64,000 bases of DNA from Saxidomus purpurata (taxonomy: Eukaryota > Mollusca > Bivalvia > Venerida > Veneridae). Under the pieces are notes generated by a model. It was not told the origin of the DNA and did no database searches. It saw only the letters and a list, made by a program, of their open reading frames with translations. Both the position numbers and the translations under genes were made by a program. Positions 48,960 through 60,329 of this stretch are shown piece after piece; position 1 is the first letter of the stretch, and every line of letters starts with the position of its first letter. Where the stretch lies: assembly GCA_022818135.1 (NCBI GenBank), contig JAFMSR010000018.1, forward strand, positions 37,901,734 to 37,965,733, given 5' to 3'.

Positions 48960-51900
48960 CACAGTGTACAAACTCAGACTGTATCAAACGGGAAGTCGCC
49001 ACCGAATATGCATACAGTAACTTTTTTATACCCCCGCACAACAAAGTTGTAAGGGGGCTATACTGGAATCAGCTTGTCCGTCCGGCCCTCCGGCTGTCCG
49101 GCCGTCTGGCTGTCCGTTGGTTTTTTCTTGTCCGCCCAATAACTTAAGATTCCTTTGACCCACACTCTCCAAATTTGGCATGGAGGTTAGTCATGATTAG
49201 TAGATGACCCCTATTGATTTTGAGGTCACCAGGTCAAAGGTCAAGGTCACAGGGGCCTTGACTATAAAAAGCTTGTCTGCCCAATAACTTTAGATTCCTT
49301 TGACCCACAGTCTTCATATTAGGCATGGAGGTTAGTCATGATTAGTAGATGACCCCTTTTGATTTTGAGGTCACTGGGTCAAAGGTCAAGGTCACAGGGA
49401 CTTTGACTTCAAAAAGTTTGTCCGCCCAATAACTTAAGAAACCTTTGACCCACAGTCTTCATATTTGACATGGAGGTTAGTCATGATTAGTAGATGACCC
49501 CTATTGATTTTGAGGTCACCGGGTCAAAGGTCAAGGTCACAGGGGCCTGGACTTCAAAAAGCTTGTCCGCCCAATAACTTAAGATTCCTTTGACCCACAG
49601 TCTTCATATTTGGCATGGAGGTTAGTCATGATTAGTAGATGACCCCTATTGATTTTGAGGTCACCAGGTCAAAGGTCAAGGTCACAGGGGCCTTGACTTC
49701 AAAAAGCTTGTCCGCCCAATAACTTAAGATTCCTTTGACCCACAGTCTTCATATTTGGCATGGAGGTTAGTCATGATTAGTAGATGACCCCTTTTGATTT
49801 TGAGGTCACTGGGTCAAAGGTCAAGGTCACAGGGACTTTGACTTCAAAAAGTTTGTCCGCCCAATAACTTAAGAAACCTTTGACCCACAGTCTTCATATT
49901 TGGCATGGAGGTTAGTCATGATTAGTAGATGACCCCTATTGATTTTGAGGTCACCAGGTCAAAGGTCAAGGTCACAGGGGCCTGGACTTCAAAAAGCTTG
50001 TCTGCCCAATAACTTAAGATTCCTTTGACCCACAGTCTTCATATTTGGCATGGAGGTTAGTCATGATTAGTAGATGACCCCTATTGATTTTGAGGTCACC
50101 AGGTCAAAGGTCAAGGTCACAGGGGCCTGGACTTCAAAAAGCTTGTCCGCCCAATAACTTAAGATTCCTTTGACCCACAGTCTTCATATTTGGCGTGACC
50201 CCTATTGCTTTTTAGGTGACTGTGTCAAAGGTCACAGGGGCTTTTAATACAATAAGCTTGTTTATTTTTGGTTTTTAGATTGTTTTAAGCAAAAAAAAAT
50301 AAAATTTGGGGTCAAGGTCACTAGGTCAAGGTCAAGCTCACTGTTACTAAAAATATTTTAAAAAAATTTGTAAATTAACTGTAGCAAACAAAAATTGGGG
50401 GTCAAGGTCACAAGGGTCAAGGTCCACCTTACACATTTTGTATGCTATTAAAACAATACATTTACACAAGTTATTGTATAATAACTCAACTCTATGTCCT
50501 TGTGGCCATTCCTTTCTTATGGTTGCCATACTTCTGTGACAAAGCTGTATTGTGGGGGTATAATTCGTCACTCTTGTGACAGTTCTTGTTCAAGTTTACT
50601 GTGCAATTTTATTTGAAGTTTTCAAGTAAAAATAGAGAGTACAGTAAGTATTCCAATTTTATTTGATACAGAGATAATAGCATGTATCAGGAAATATCCA
50701 AGTTTGTATTTTACATTGTTTATTTGTTTGAAAACATAGCAAAGAATTGTTGAAAATAGTTCAGCTGTTCTAAAATTGCGATATTTTGTCAATTTATCTC
50801 TTCTCAACATTGTTAAGCGAACTTTAGTAGCCACCATCCGCTACAACGATGTCTTATCCATAGATAAGTTCCAACATTGCCGTCCATTTATTGCAGTTCT
50901 TTTGAAGAAAATACCTTTTTTGCGGTACGTGTATCAATTTTACTGTATGCCTCTTCGCTAAGACACTGTATGCAAATCACAAACCGTTATAAAATGACTG
51001 TATGCCTATTTGCAAATACCTCGATTTTATATTTCCAGTTATTTCAGATGCCTATGGCTGACTCAGGCAGTGCTATTATTGAAATTTGACCTCAACATGG
51101 TTTAGTGATATCATCAACCACTCCATTACATTTCCCGCTAACAGCATTCTAAAAATCAAAATATGATAAGCATGCGACAGTCACTGTGTTTATTCTGTCA
51201 CAACTGAATTTTACTTGGGTTTCAAAATATTGAAAACTACATTTATATTAAATTTGTGAAACTTCTTCTTGGGACACGAGTTCGAGTCCTTGCATGGTCA
51301 ATTCTTTTATCGCTATGAACAAGGTAATTTTTGCTTAAATATCTCATAATCGAATGTTTCATGACATGTTTCGACGACAGAAGATGATAATATATGACTC
51401 AATCATATACATTTCATTTACTAAAGAATGCTCCTAATTCAAATAACAACAGAGAAATGTTATAAATGTACTTGTATATAATTACAATAACTCTAGCTGT
51501 ACAGCTCCTGTCGAATACAGCTGACACCTCCGCGGGGAGCTGTATTCGGTGCACATTAGCGAATACAGCTCCGTTTGTATAGCGGAGCTCTATTCGAAGC
51601 AAAGCATATGCCAATTCGACTGAATCTCCCTATGTTTGCTTTATTAGATTGTATAAAGAACCATGATCCCTTTGTTAAAAATGTCCACAGATAGAAATAA
51701 GGAACCTTAATTGCCTAAAACATCTAACACATGCTCAATATACTACATCTTACATCTATTCCGTCCATCTATTTGTCCCACCATCTGTCTGTTGTCCTAT
51801 CCTTTATGTTGTCTTATCTGTCCGTCTGTCAGGCCGTACTCCATGATGTGTATTAGCTCCATTCCGTCAAAAAAAAAATTGCCTTATATGTTATCGTTAT

Positions 51901-51961
51901 ATGAAAATAATGATGGTTTATTGAAAAAGATTTTTTTTCAATATCAGCAAAACAGTAATTA
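48960..51961 (+). mobile_element. Left part of CACAGTG-ended transposon, interrupted and cut by the duplication
   Basis: It starts CACAGTGTACAAACTCAGAC after TGTAT, as does the complete copy at 56467. After 68 bp it is interrupted by the element at 49028-50590, resumes with CAAGTTTACTGTGC, and stops at the unit A/B junction (51961), so it has no right terminus. No transposase frame. Confidence 0.85.
49028..50590 (+). mobile_element. TATACCCCC-class Helentron-like element with 145-bp array; insertion site known
   Basis: The 5' hairpin TATACCCCC / GGGGGCTATA (49027-49062) and CCGTCCGGCC-rich tract precede an array with GCCCAATAACTT starting at 49135, 49280, 49425, 49570, 49715, 49860, 50005 and 50150, a strict 145-bp period. 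The third and sixth units share AAGTTTG and AAGAAACC variants, indicating a three-unit higher-order repeat. The 3' side has TTGTGGGGGTATA, inverted to the 5' end, then a GTCAC/GTGAC hairpin and TTCTTGTT. Unit B has the uninterrupted site: six Ts then CAAG. Each unit contains GGTCAAAGGTCAAGGTCA. No coding capacity. Confidence 0.85.
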
Positions 51962-51962
51962 C

Positions 51963-54900
51963 AGTTACAGTTTTTGTTGTTTTTGCATAGAACTTTCACT
52001 AATTTTGTGAATTAAAATTGGAGCTGGTCTTGGAATTAGGAGACTAGAATTGTCTTCTGGTTTTTTTTCTTCGATTTTTCTGCGCTTTTTTTTGTTACAA
52101 GGTGAAATAACATTACCGAGCTGTCTGAGATGAAGAGTGACATCTGTTATCGGAGAAGGTGTATCAGTTAATGGGTGTAGAAACTCATTATTGCATTTAT
52201 TTGACTTAATTTAGCAGCAATAAAAGCTTCTGTAAAAGGAATCAGTTGTGAGTGGGAATACAAGGAGCTGTTAGAATAGTGTCTTGGTGATACAGTTACT
52301 GATAACAAGAATGAGACATGTGCACCATTTATATGTTGCTGGTTTCAATAACATACGCATCTTGTGAATCAGTTGTGAGTGGCAATACAAGGAGCTGTTA
52401 ACTAGAATATTGTTACTGATAATAAGAATGAAACATGTGAACCATTTACATGTTGTTGGTTGTCCATTTATATAAGAACATCTGAGCATATGCTAAGGTT
52501 GAGCTTTTGTGATCACCTGCCATCCCGTGTCAGATGTCCTTTGTCTGGTGTCTGTTAACATTTTACTTCAAATGACATCTTCTCCAAAACCACATGATGG
52601 ATGTTTATTATATTTGGTGTTGATGATCCTTGAGCCAAGTGAGAAAACTAGTAGCTCCTGACATTTGTGAAGTGTTGGAGTAGTCTCCCTTTTACTAAGA
52701 TTTGTAGCATTGTGTCTACATGCTTATGTAATTCTTTTTTTATACAGGGCATGTGTCCTGAGATTGATTATTGGAAAATTACCATGTCACTTTACGTCAT
52801 GCTAAAATTAGACAATTTTGTCAAGATTTCCTCGGCCATTATTAGATATTAGATAAGTTATGAGCTTTGGGGAACCTTGGAGAAGTGTGTTTACATTTCT
52901 CTGTTGTACTGATATAATTCAGGAGTTAGCTTGGTGAAAATAAAAACATGAGAATTTTTGGGAAAATGTAAACATCTGAGGATGATAAATCTGAAAATTT
53001 AAGATAATAAATTTATAAATAGAAGTGCATATAATAAATGTTATGAATGTTATATTTCATTTCAATTAAGGCGCTTTATGAATTTTAGAATCTTGGTTAA
53101 GTTTTTCATAACAGTTCATTTCTTGACTTGACCATTTGAGATATTACTTTAAAAGCTGGAATACCTCTTGACCATCATGACCCCCACATGTAGGTAAAAG
53201 AAGGTAACTCTGTTAAGTGTTTGCTTTGAATTATGGTCCTTTTTTATTTAGAATATCAGTTAAGTTTTTCGTACCAGTCCACTTTTTTACTTGACCATTT
53301 GAGGTATTACTTTTAAAGTTAGTATAAACTTGTTAGCCATCATGACTCCCACATGTAAGCAACAGAAAGAACTCTGTCAAAAATATAAAATATTAATTTG
53401 AAACGTGGCTGTAGTTGTCAGGAGTATCAAACAATTAATTACGGTAACAGTTGACTTAGCATCTTGCTACTTTATTGGCTAGCACCTAGAATAGTCAGGC
53501 ACACAGTCTTACGGACAACTCCTAGCTGTTTTGTCTACAAATAAAGTTTAACGTCTTATAAACATAAGTTTTATTGGCATAACTATCGATATAGTGACCA
53601 TGTGATAGTGTTACATTATGAACTCATTTAGTTTTCATAGAACTTAATACCCGGTTGCAACCGCCATTTCTTTTAACATCTATGACTTACATCTGGGCAA
53701 TATTTAGTGGCTGAAGCATCATATTTATCATTAAACTGTTTATATTTAGGTTGCTATTTTTAGAACAGTCAATTTTTGACGGAGGAATAATTGCAAAGGC
53801 ATTCAAACACAGTGTTAAAACCCACTATGATTTTGTAAGCTGAAGAAAATGTTTCATCTAATATTTCCCAAATGGCCTCATGACAATTTGTGATGATTTT
53901 CATATTCTATCTCTGATGTTCTTACAGTCAATATGACCACAGAAAACATCTCTTTTTTCATCTCTCTAAAGTATTCTAAGAGACAATTACCGTTTTATGA
54001 AATTTCAGTAAGTTACACAAATGTCATGTGGGTGTTGGATGTATTTATTTACTCTCTTCATTACAAAACTTTGACACATCTTTATAATGTGTTTGCATTG
54101 CTAAAACTCTCTGATTAAATTTCATTGATGTTTTACAGTCCAGAGGATAGCTGGAGGTAGAACTTGGAAAACATTTAATATGGCTTTGATATGAACATGC
54201 CTCTTTCTGAATTCATTGACACATAGAGATTGAACTGTTTTTCAAGCAAAAGCAAACATTCCATTTTTAGCTCACCAAGGCACAAAGTGCTCAACTTGAG
54301 CTTTAGTGTTTGCTTGGTGTCCTTTGTCTGTCTGTCTGTCTGTCTGTCTTTCATCTATTCACACTTAACCTTGTGTTATAATGCAATAAAGGCTGCATTT
54401 TTCACTGGATCTTGAACATGAAACTAGGTCAGAATGACTACCATGGTGAAATCTAGGTCGAAGTCGAAGAAATTATGTCATCTTCAGTCAAAAACTAGGT
54501 CACTAGGTCAAATCATAGAAACACTTTGTGTATTCGATAGAGGCTGCATTTTTTAATTGAAATTAATGAATCTTTCAAATTGTAAGATTTTGTCTTGGTT
54601 AGTTCTAGGTCGTGTTGGAATATAGATCATCTTGGGACAAATACTAGGTCTATAGAAAGACTTTGTGTATACATAAAAGAGGCTGAAATTTTCATTGGAT
54701 CATGAAACTTTGCCAGAATGAGTATCTTGATGAAATCTAGGTCAAGTTTGAAAATGGGTCATCTTGGACCAAAAACTAGGTCACCAGCTCAAATCATAGA
54801 TGAACGCTGTTTGTGCCACAGCGGCTGTAATGTTCTGTAACTAATAACACATTAAAGAGACCTCTGTAGAGGTTTTAGTTAAAATACAGAATGAGTTCCG

Positions 54901-57900
54901 TCATGAAAGTCAATGTCTCTTTCTCTCAGATTCAATTTGAAAACTAAGTTGTTTGCCTGTTTTATATGTATTTATATTCTAGTTTTATATTCTTCAGAGG
55001 CAAAGATTTCATTAGCAGTCTGAGCTTTCCCATATAGAATGTCTTAAAGACAGATTTGTCTGTATTCTTATGAATACGCTTATAGATATATCATGATTAA
55101 AGATGCATTTGTGCACAGTGGTAGAGGAAGTTGATACAAATTTAACTGATTCTGATTGATCCGTATTGTGGTACAGTTTTGTGGCATGTTATGCCATAAG
55201 ACACAAGTCAGTTCTGGGAATAGTGTCCTAATTAGTTTTGTGCTGTTTTTTTTGCTCCTTTTGTGTTTGGCACATTTGTGACTTTATAACATAGGCGATT
55301 GAATTAGAAGGTGGTTGATACTGTTATGTAATAAACCTATTTGGTATATAACATTATCTAATGATCTTCCCCCAGGCAAGTGTATTTGCACCAAGGTGAG
55401 CAATATAGGACCATCTTGGCCATCTTGTTTACTCAACTAATCCATTAATAAATGCAATGTTTTGAGTAAGTGCAGTAAGCCCTATAGGTTGAACATCTGT
55501 ATCGCCTATTTTGTTTACATAAATGTTCTGGTTTTCTGTCTCTGAATAATGATTTGGCAGCATATGCAACCACCATGTAGTCAGTTGAGTTCTTTGTTAC
55601 CAGATGTCTCTTATACACAAGTCAATTCCATAGAATATTTTATCCCCCTTATATATTTGGCAATTAAGGGTTAGATTGTCCCTCACACTTCAAATTAAAA
55701 ATAAAAAAAATTTTGACATTTAATTAATTTTGTGACTATGTAACATTAAAGTAACTATATAAGTATACATAAAAATTGAAATGTCATAAAAATTGAAATA
55801 ACCATCTCCTTTGTATCTTTTATTAAACATTAGTTTGAGACCAATTCAAGGAAACAGAATTGACTGTGTCACTGTGTTTGTGACAATGTCAATCACAGCA
55901 AAAGGTCAACTGTTACAAAAATATTTCTATAACTTATTTAACTGTATCTAAAGATATTAAATTCCCTGGAACACAATTACAAGTAGTTGATATTTTTTCA
56001 AGAAAGATGTTTTACTGAGAATGACCTTTATTTGTACAAAAATATTTCTAACATTGCTTTTTAAAGTGATAAGTACATGTTAGAAATATAGCACACTATT
56101 TTTTCCATTAATATTGCAAAAACATTATAAATTTTTCTGGTTACGAAACAACTAGAATACAAAAGAAAGGCATATGCCAGCATTGTTTTACAGTGTGAAT
56201 ACAGGACATGGTTCTGTCATTATCTTAGTCAGTTAATTTATATTTCTGTATCAGTATAAATTCAAAGTTATCCTGAGACTTTAAATGGGAACAGTTTCAC
56301 TCTTAGAATGAGGTTAGGTAACCATTCTAGGAGAGGTAGCATGTCTATTTTGATAGGGTAAGTTCCATTTTATGGTGTCAGTGTCTTAATTGGGAAAGAT
56401 GCATTAAACATTCAGTAGCTCTAATTACCCATCCTTGAGAGCATCAAAAAGATAAATGACATGTATCACAGTGTACAAACTCAGACTGTATCAAACCAGA
56501 AGTCGCCACCGAATATGCATACAGTAACTTTTTTCAAGTTTACTGTGCAATTTTATTTGAAGTTTTCAAGTAAAAATAGAGAGTACAGTAAGTATTCCAA
56601 TTTTATTTGATACAGAGATAATAGCATGTATCAGGAAATATCCAAGTTTGTATTCTACATTGTTTATTTGTTTGAAAACATAGCAAAGAATTGTTGAAAA
56701 TAGTTCAGCTGTTCTAAAATTGCGATATTTTGTCAATTTATCTCTTCTCAACATTGTTAAGCGAACTTTAGTAGCCACCATCCGCTACAACGATGTCTTA
56801 TCCATAGATAAGTTCCAACATTGCCGTCCATTTATTGCAGTTCTTTTGAAGAAAATACCTTTTTTGCGGTACGTGTATCAATTTTACTGTATGCCTCTTT
56901 GCTAAGACACTGTATGCAAATCGCAAACCGTTATAAAATGACTGTATGCCTATTTGCAAATACCTCGATTTTATATTTCCAGTTATTTCAGATGCCTATG
57001 GCTGACTCAGGCAGTGCTATTATTGAAATTTGACCTCAACATGGTTTAGTGATATCATCAACCACTCCATTACATTTCCCGCTAACAGCATTCTAAAAAT
57101 TAAAATATGATAAACATGTCGACAGTCACTGTGTTTATTCTGTCACAACTGAATTTTACTTGGGTTTCAAAATATTGAAAACTACATTTATATTAAATTT
57201 GTGAAACTTCTTCTTGAGACACGAGTTCGAGTCTTTGCATGGTCAATTCTTTTATCGCTATGAACAAGGTAATTTTTGCTTTAATATCTCATAATCTAAT
57301 GTTTTATGACATGTTTCGACGACAGAAGATGATAATATATGACTCAATCATATACATTTCATTTACTAAAGAATGCTCCTAATTCAAATAACAACAGAGA
57401 AATGTTATAAATGTACTTGTATATAATTACAATAACTCTAGCAGTACAGCTCCTGTCGAATACAGCTGACACCTCCGTGGGGAGCTGTATTCGGTGCACA
57501 TTAGCGAATACAGCTCCGTTTGTATAGCGGAGCTCTATTCGAAGCAAAGCATATGCCAATTCGACTGAATCTCCCTATGTTTGCTTTATTAGATTGTATA
57601 AAGAACCATGATCCCTTTGTTAAAAATGTCCACAGATAGAAATAAGGAACCTTAATTGCCTAAAACATCTAACACATGCTCAATATACTACATCTTACAT
57701 CTATTCCGTCCATCTATTTGTCCCACCATCTGTCTGTTGTCCTATCCTTTATGTTGTCTTATCTGTCCGTCTGTCAGGCCGTACTCCATGATGTGTATTA
57801 GCTCCATTCCGTCAAAAAAAAAATTGCCTTATATGTTATCGTTATATGAAAATAATGATGGTTTATTGAAAAAGATTTTTTTTTCAATATCAGCAAAACA

Positions 57901-57907
57901 GTAATTA
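51963..57907. repeat. Tandem segmental duplication, unit B (5.9 kb)
   Basis: Direct copy of 44453-51961 without the 1563-bp insertion. It ends at ACAGTAATTA (57898-57907), after which the right half of the CACAGTG transposon continues uninterrupted. Unit B therefore carries the original right flank, and the junction at 51952-51970 is the new one. Short open frames recur in both units but none has coding features. Confidence 0.93.
54265..55431 (+). mobile_element. AGCTCACC-class element in unit B
   Basis: Counterpart of 46768-47936 with the same ends (TTTTTAGCTCACCAAGGC; CCATCTTGGCCATCTTGTTT). It has one more GTCT repeat in its 5' tract and a short deletion near 54650, which separate it from the unit A copy. 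Confidence 0.7.
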
Positions 57908-59222
57908 ATCCTTTCAAAATTTCATTCAACTGTCCGACCAACAAGTGCGGACAATAAAACATACAGCTCATGACTAAATACTGCATCCTGAATAGCGGTA
58001 TAGATCCTTGTTATTTTATAATAAATTCTTTACCGCGTATTTGTATAAAGGAATGATACGTCTATGTTGCAAGGGGTCACTGGGGTACTCTATACGAAAA
58101 AAGATAAAAGAACCCCGATTACAGCTCCCATTTGATTAGGGGAAATGCATTCGTTGAAGCGCACCAAATACAGTTCCCCAGGGAGCTGTATTTGTTAATG
58201 TGTACCGAATATAGCTCACGGGGGAGCTGTATTCGAAAGAAGCTTTATCTGGTGTTACAGTACAATTTAAACTGCCTTTTAAATTCAAACCATGTTGGGA
58301 AGAAGGGACGAGGTAAAATTCATTTAACAAAATGTTATCATAATAAAGTTAAAAAGCAGATATTTTCGATCTTTATATGAAAGAAAATAAATCATCTACA
58401 ATGTATTTGATGATTGGCAATACTCGCTACCAACAGAGCTATTCAATAATGCAACGTACCGCAAGTCAATTATGTTTCAAGACAATCACCGTGCACGCTA
58501 ATACTTTTAAGTTGTCAAACAGGCTTCATTCATAAACGGTTTCCATATTTATTCCGTTACTCTTCAATCTATTGCGTATTTTACTCCCTCAAAATTATAG
58601 GAAGAGTCATAGTAAGCTGATATATACACAGGTCCATTGTTGAAACATTTGATAACTTTGAAACAAAAATTAGTAGCGGAAGCAAGAATTGCGCTTTCAA
58701 ATCAATATTACATTTGTTGCGTTGTGGCAATTATTGTACAGTGGTTTTACGATTATCATACAGTAAACAATTTTGTGTTTGCGAATATGCATACAGTGCA
58801 TATCTTTAATGCATGTATTAAATATTGACAGTATTTTGACACATTCCTTACGTTATAACTAGTAAGTAAGACTGTTCTCATTACATGAATGAATGACCGA
58901 ACTGTAAACAACACTTCTGAGGCAAAGAACTCTCCATATCTTTCAAAATTAAACCATTTATATGCCGAATGCTCTATGTTGCGCTAATGGTTTAGATTTC
59001 TTTTTCCAAAGTCATATAGATATTTTTAATATAACCACGTCTGACAATACCATCATCAAATATAACTATTTTACGATACAAAAAGTTAAATCACACTTAT
59101 AATGCTGTCCCAATTCCTACTTAAAACTTGAAATAAAATTACACAGTAAAATTGAAAACAGTTACTGTATGCATATTCGGTGGCGACTTCCGGTTTGATA
59201 CAGTCGGAGTTCGTACACTGTG
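56467..59222. mobile_element. Complete 2.76-kb Transib/RAG-like non-autonomous transposon
   Basis: Both ends read inward as CACAGTGTAC, then -AACTC-GACTGTATCAAACC, and continue as imperfect inverted repeats for about 105 bp (56467-56572 and 59118-59222). The phrase GTCGCCACCGAATATGCATA is identical in both. TGTAT flanks it directly on both sides (56462-56466 and 59223-59227). Among DNA transposon superfamilies I know, a 5-bp target duplication with ends starting CAC-A/T-G-type heptamers is characteristic of Transib and its RAG relatives; CACAGTG is the consensus V(D)J heptamer. No clear nonamer at a 12- or 23-bp spacing is visible. There is no frame long enough for a transposase, so it would depend on an enzyme encoded elsewhere. 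Confidence 0.8.
57450..58238. repeat. Cluster of GGAGCTGTATTCG inverted motifs inside the transposon
   Basis: GAATACAGCT or its reverse AGCTGTATTCG occurs about eight times, in alternating orientation, in two groups (57450-57545 and 58120-58238), e.g. GGAGCTGTATTCGGTG facing GCGAATACAGCTCC. Unit A keeps the first group at 51500-51600. The groups can form stable hairpins; their role is unknown. Confidence 0.75.
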
Positions 59223-59227
59223 TGTAT

Positions 59228-60101
59228 AGATGATCAATAAATACAGCAGTTCACAGTGTTACATAGACTAGCTGGCATTCAGTCCTTACATTTATCTTTT
59301 TTACTCAGTTAACTCCCTTTGCTGCCAAAAATGTAAGATGTAGATGATCAAGCCGTGTCAGAAAACAGGCTGTAGTATTTTGCTTTGAATTTAAATGAAA
59401 TACATCTAGCCTGGTGGCAAGGCTAAGTGTTACAGTGCAGGTGAAGTACATGAATTACTATAGTTTAAACTATTTTAAAATATACTACTGGGAAGTTCAT
59501 GTGAAAAAAGATATTTGTAAAGTGTTTACTATGATACTTAAATTGTTAAGTTGTAGCCATTTATCAAAATGTTTGACCAAAAAAAACCCAAAAAACAAGA
59601 AGAAAAAGAATATGAAAAATGGAAGAATTGCATGACTGGTAGATTGAGTTTGTGAGACTTGTGATATTTGAATTCCAATTGGTAGAGAGAGAGAGAGATA
59701 GAGAGAGAAAAAAAAGATGAGCTCAGATAATAGACAAAATGAAGTTTTCTCACATGAGTTGAAAAGATAATAGTCTAGCCGAGTTGATTGTTATTTTTGG
59801 CATGTCTGCTCAGTCTCCTGACATCCTTTGCATTAAATATTTATAACTTTTCCTCAACGTTTTTCCCACTCAAAATAAATTCATGCCATGAGATTGCCAT
59901 TATTCAAGGTGTTTATAGATTTTATCTGAAAATTAGGCAGGCACAGCAGTATTTCCTTCGATTTTGAAATAAATTCAGTGTTATATCATGACATAATTCA
60001 GTACGGGACATAATTATTGGAACAGTGTCATGGAGGGATTGAACAATAAAGTTTAAGACCTTGTTTTGGAGTTGCGGTATTGTGCAGTTCTGGATGTAAC
60101 T
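59228..60101. other. Upstream region of the second candidate exon
   Basis: A GA microsatellite lies at 59683-59712. TATTTATAAC at about 59838 is TATA-like but 260 bp before the ATG. Between an in-frame TAA (60054) and the ATG at 60102 there is no other ATG. The stretch could be promoter plus 5' UTR, but no initiator or binding site is compelling. Confidence 0.35.
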
Positions 60102-60329
60102 ATGGCAACGTCAGAGGATTTAATGAATAAACTTTTTGTGAACCCGCTTGATTCTATAGGACGTAAGTTGCGGAGTAGCCGCCGGCGTCATACCTCGGAT
60201 GTTGTTCAAAGTTTGGGCCGGAGGTCACCAAAGGCACATGTGAGTGAAAATATGTTGCCAAAATCGCGGCACACTTCAGTGGATTTTGGCAATGCTGTTA
60301 TTCCTGTGGAATTTATTGAAGTCAGTGAG
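60102..60329 (+). CDS. Candidate alternative first coding exon; basic Ser/His/Arg-rich N-terminus
   Basis: The ATG has A at -3 and G at +4. The 76-codon frame ends at GAG/GTTTGT (60329/60330), phase 0, the same phase as the exon at 19908-20371. A competing donor TCA/GTGAGG five bases earlier would give phase 1, and GAA/GTCAGT a phase-0 end at 60320; the choice is not certain. The exon is much richer in CpG than its surroundings (GCCGCCGGCGTC and similar), unlike the repeats. The peptide has a hydrophobic start (residues 7-19), a basic patch RKLRSSRRRHTSD (21-33), LGRRSPK (39-44) and SRHTSVDFG (55-63), resembling kinase-site-rich disordered N-termini, and an acidic end FIEVSE. No signal peptide or membrane span is seen. 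I infer it is an alternative start for the same downstream gene; it could equally be the first exon of a separate gene. Identity unknown. Confidence 0.6.

Larger units (their letters stand above)
44453..51961. repeat. Tandem segmental duplication, unit A (7.5 kb)
   Basis: From GTTACAGTTTTTGTTGTTTT onward the sequence matches 51963-57907 in the same orientation and order, with scattered substitutions and small indels. It differs by a 1563-bp insertion (49028-50590) absent from unit B. The unit contains a partial internal duplication at 44735-44950, element fragments, one AGCTCACC element, and the left half of the CACAGTG transposon. It ends inside that transposon at ACAGTAATTA (51952-51961). 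No gene in it. Confidence 0.93.

Noticed and set aside
49135..50210. CRISPR-like regular array
   Set aside because: Units are contiguous 145-bp repeats without unique spacers, in a eukaryotic transposon.
51270..51310. Box-B-like GAGTTCGAGTCC
   Set aside because: Lies inside the CACAGTG transposon, lacks a box A and a cloverleaf; likely chance.
46434..54118. Pairs of similar short frames (e.g. 46434 and 53933, 50622 and 56566)
   Set aside because: Explained by the tandem duplication; no sign of coding selection or splice sites.
56467..56500. Full V(D)J-type signal with 12 or 23 spacer and nonamer
   Set aside because: The heptamer is perfect, but no convincing nonamer stands at 12 or 23 bp; I claim only the Transib/RAG-like end and 5-bp duplication.
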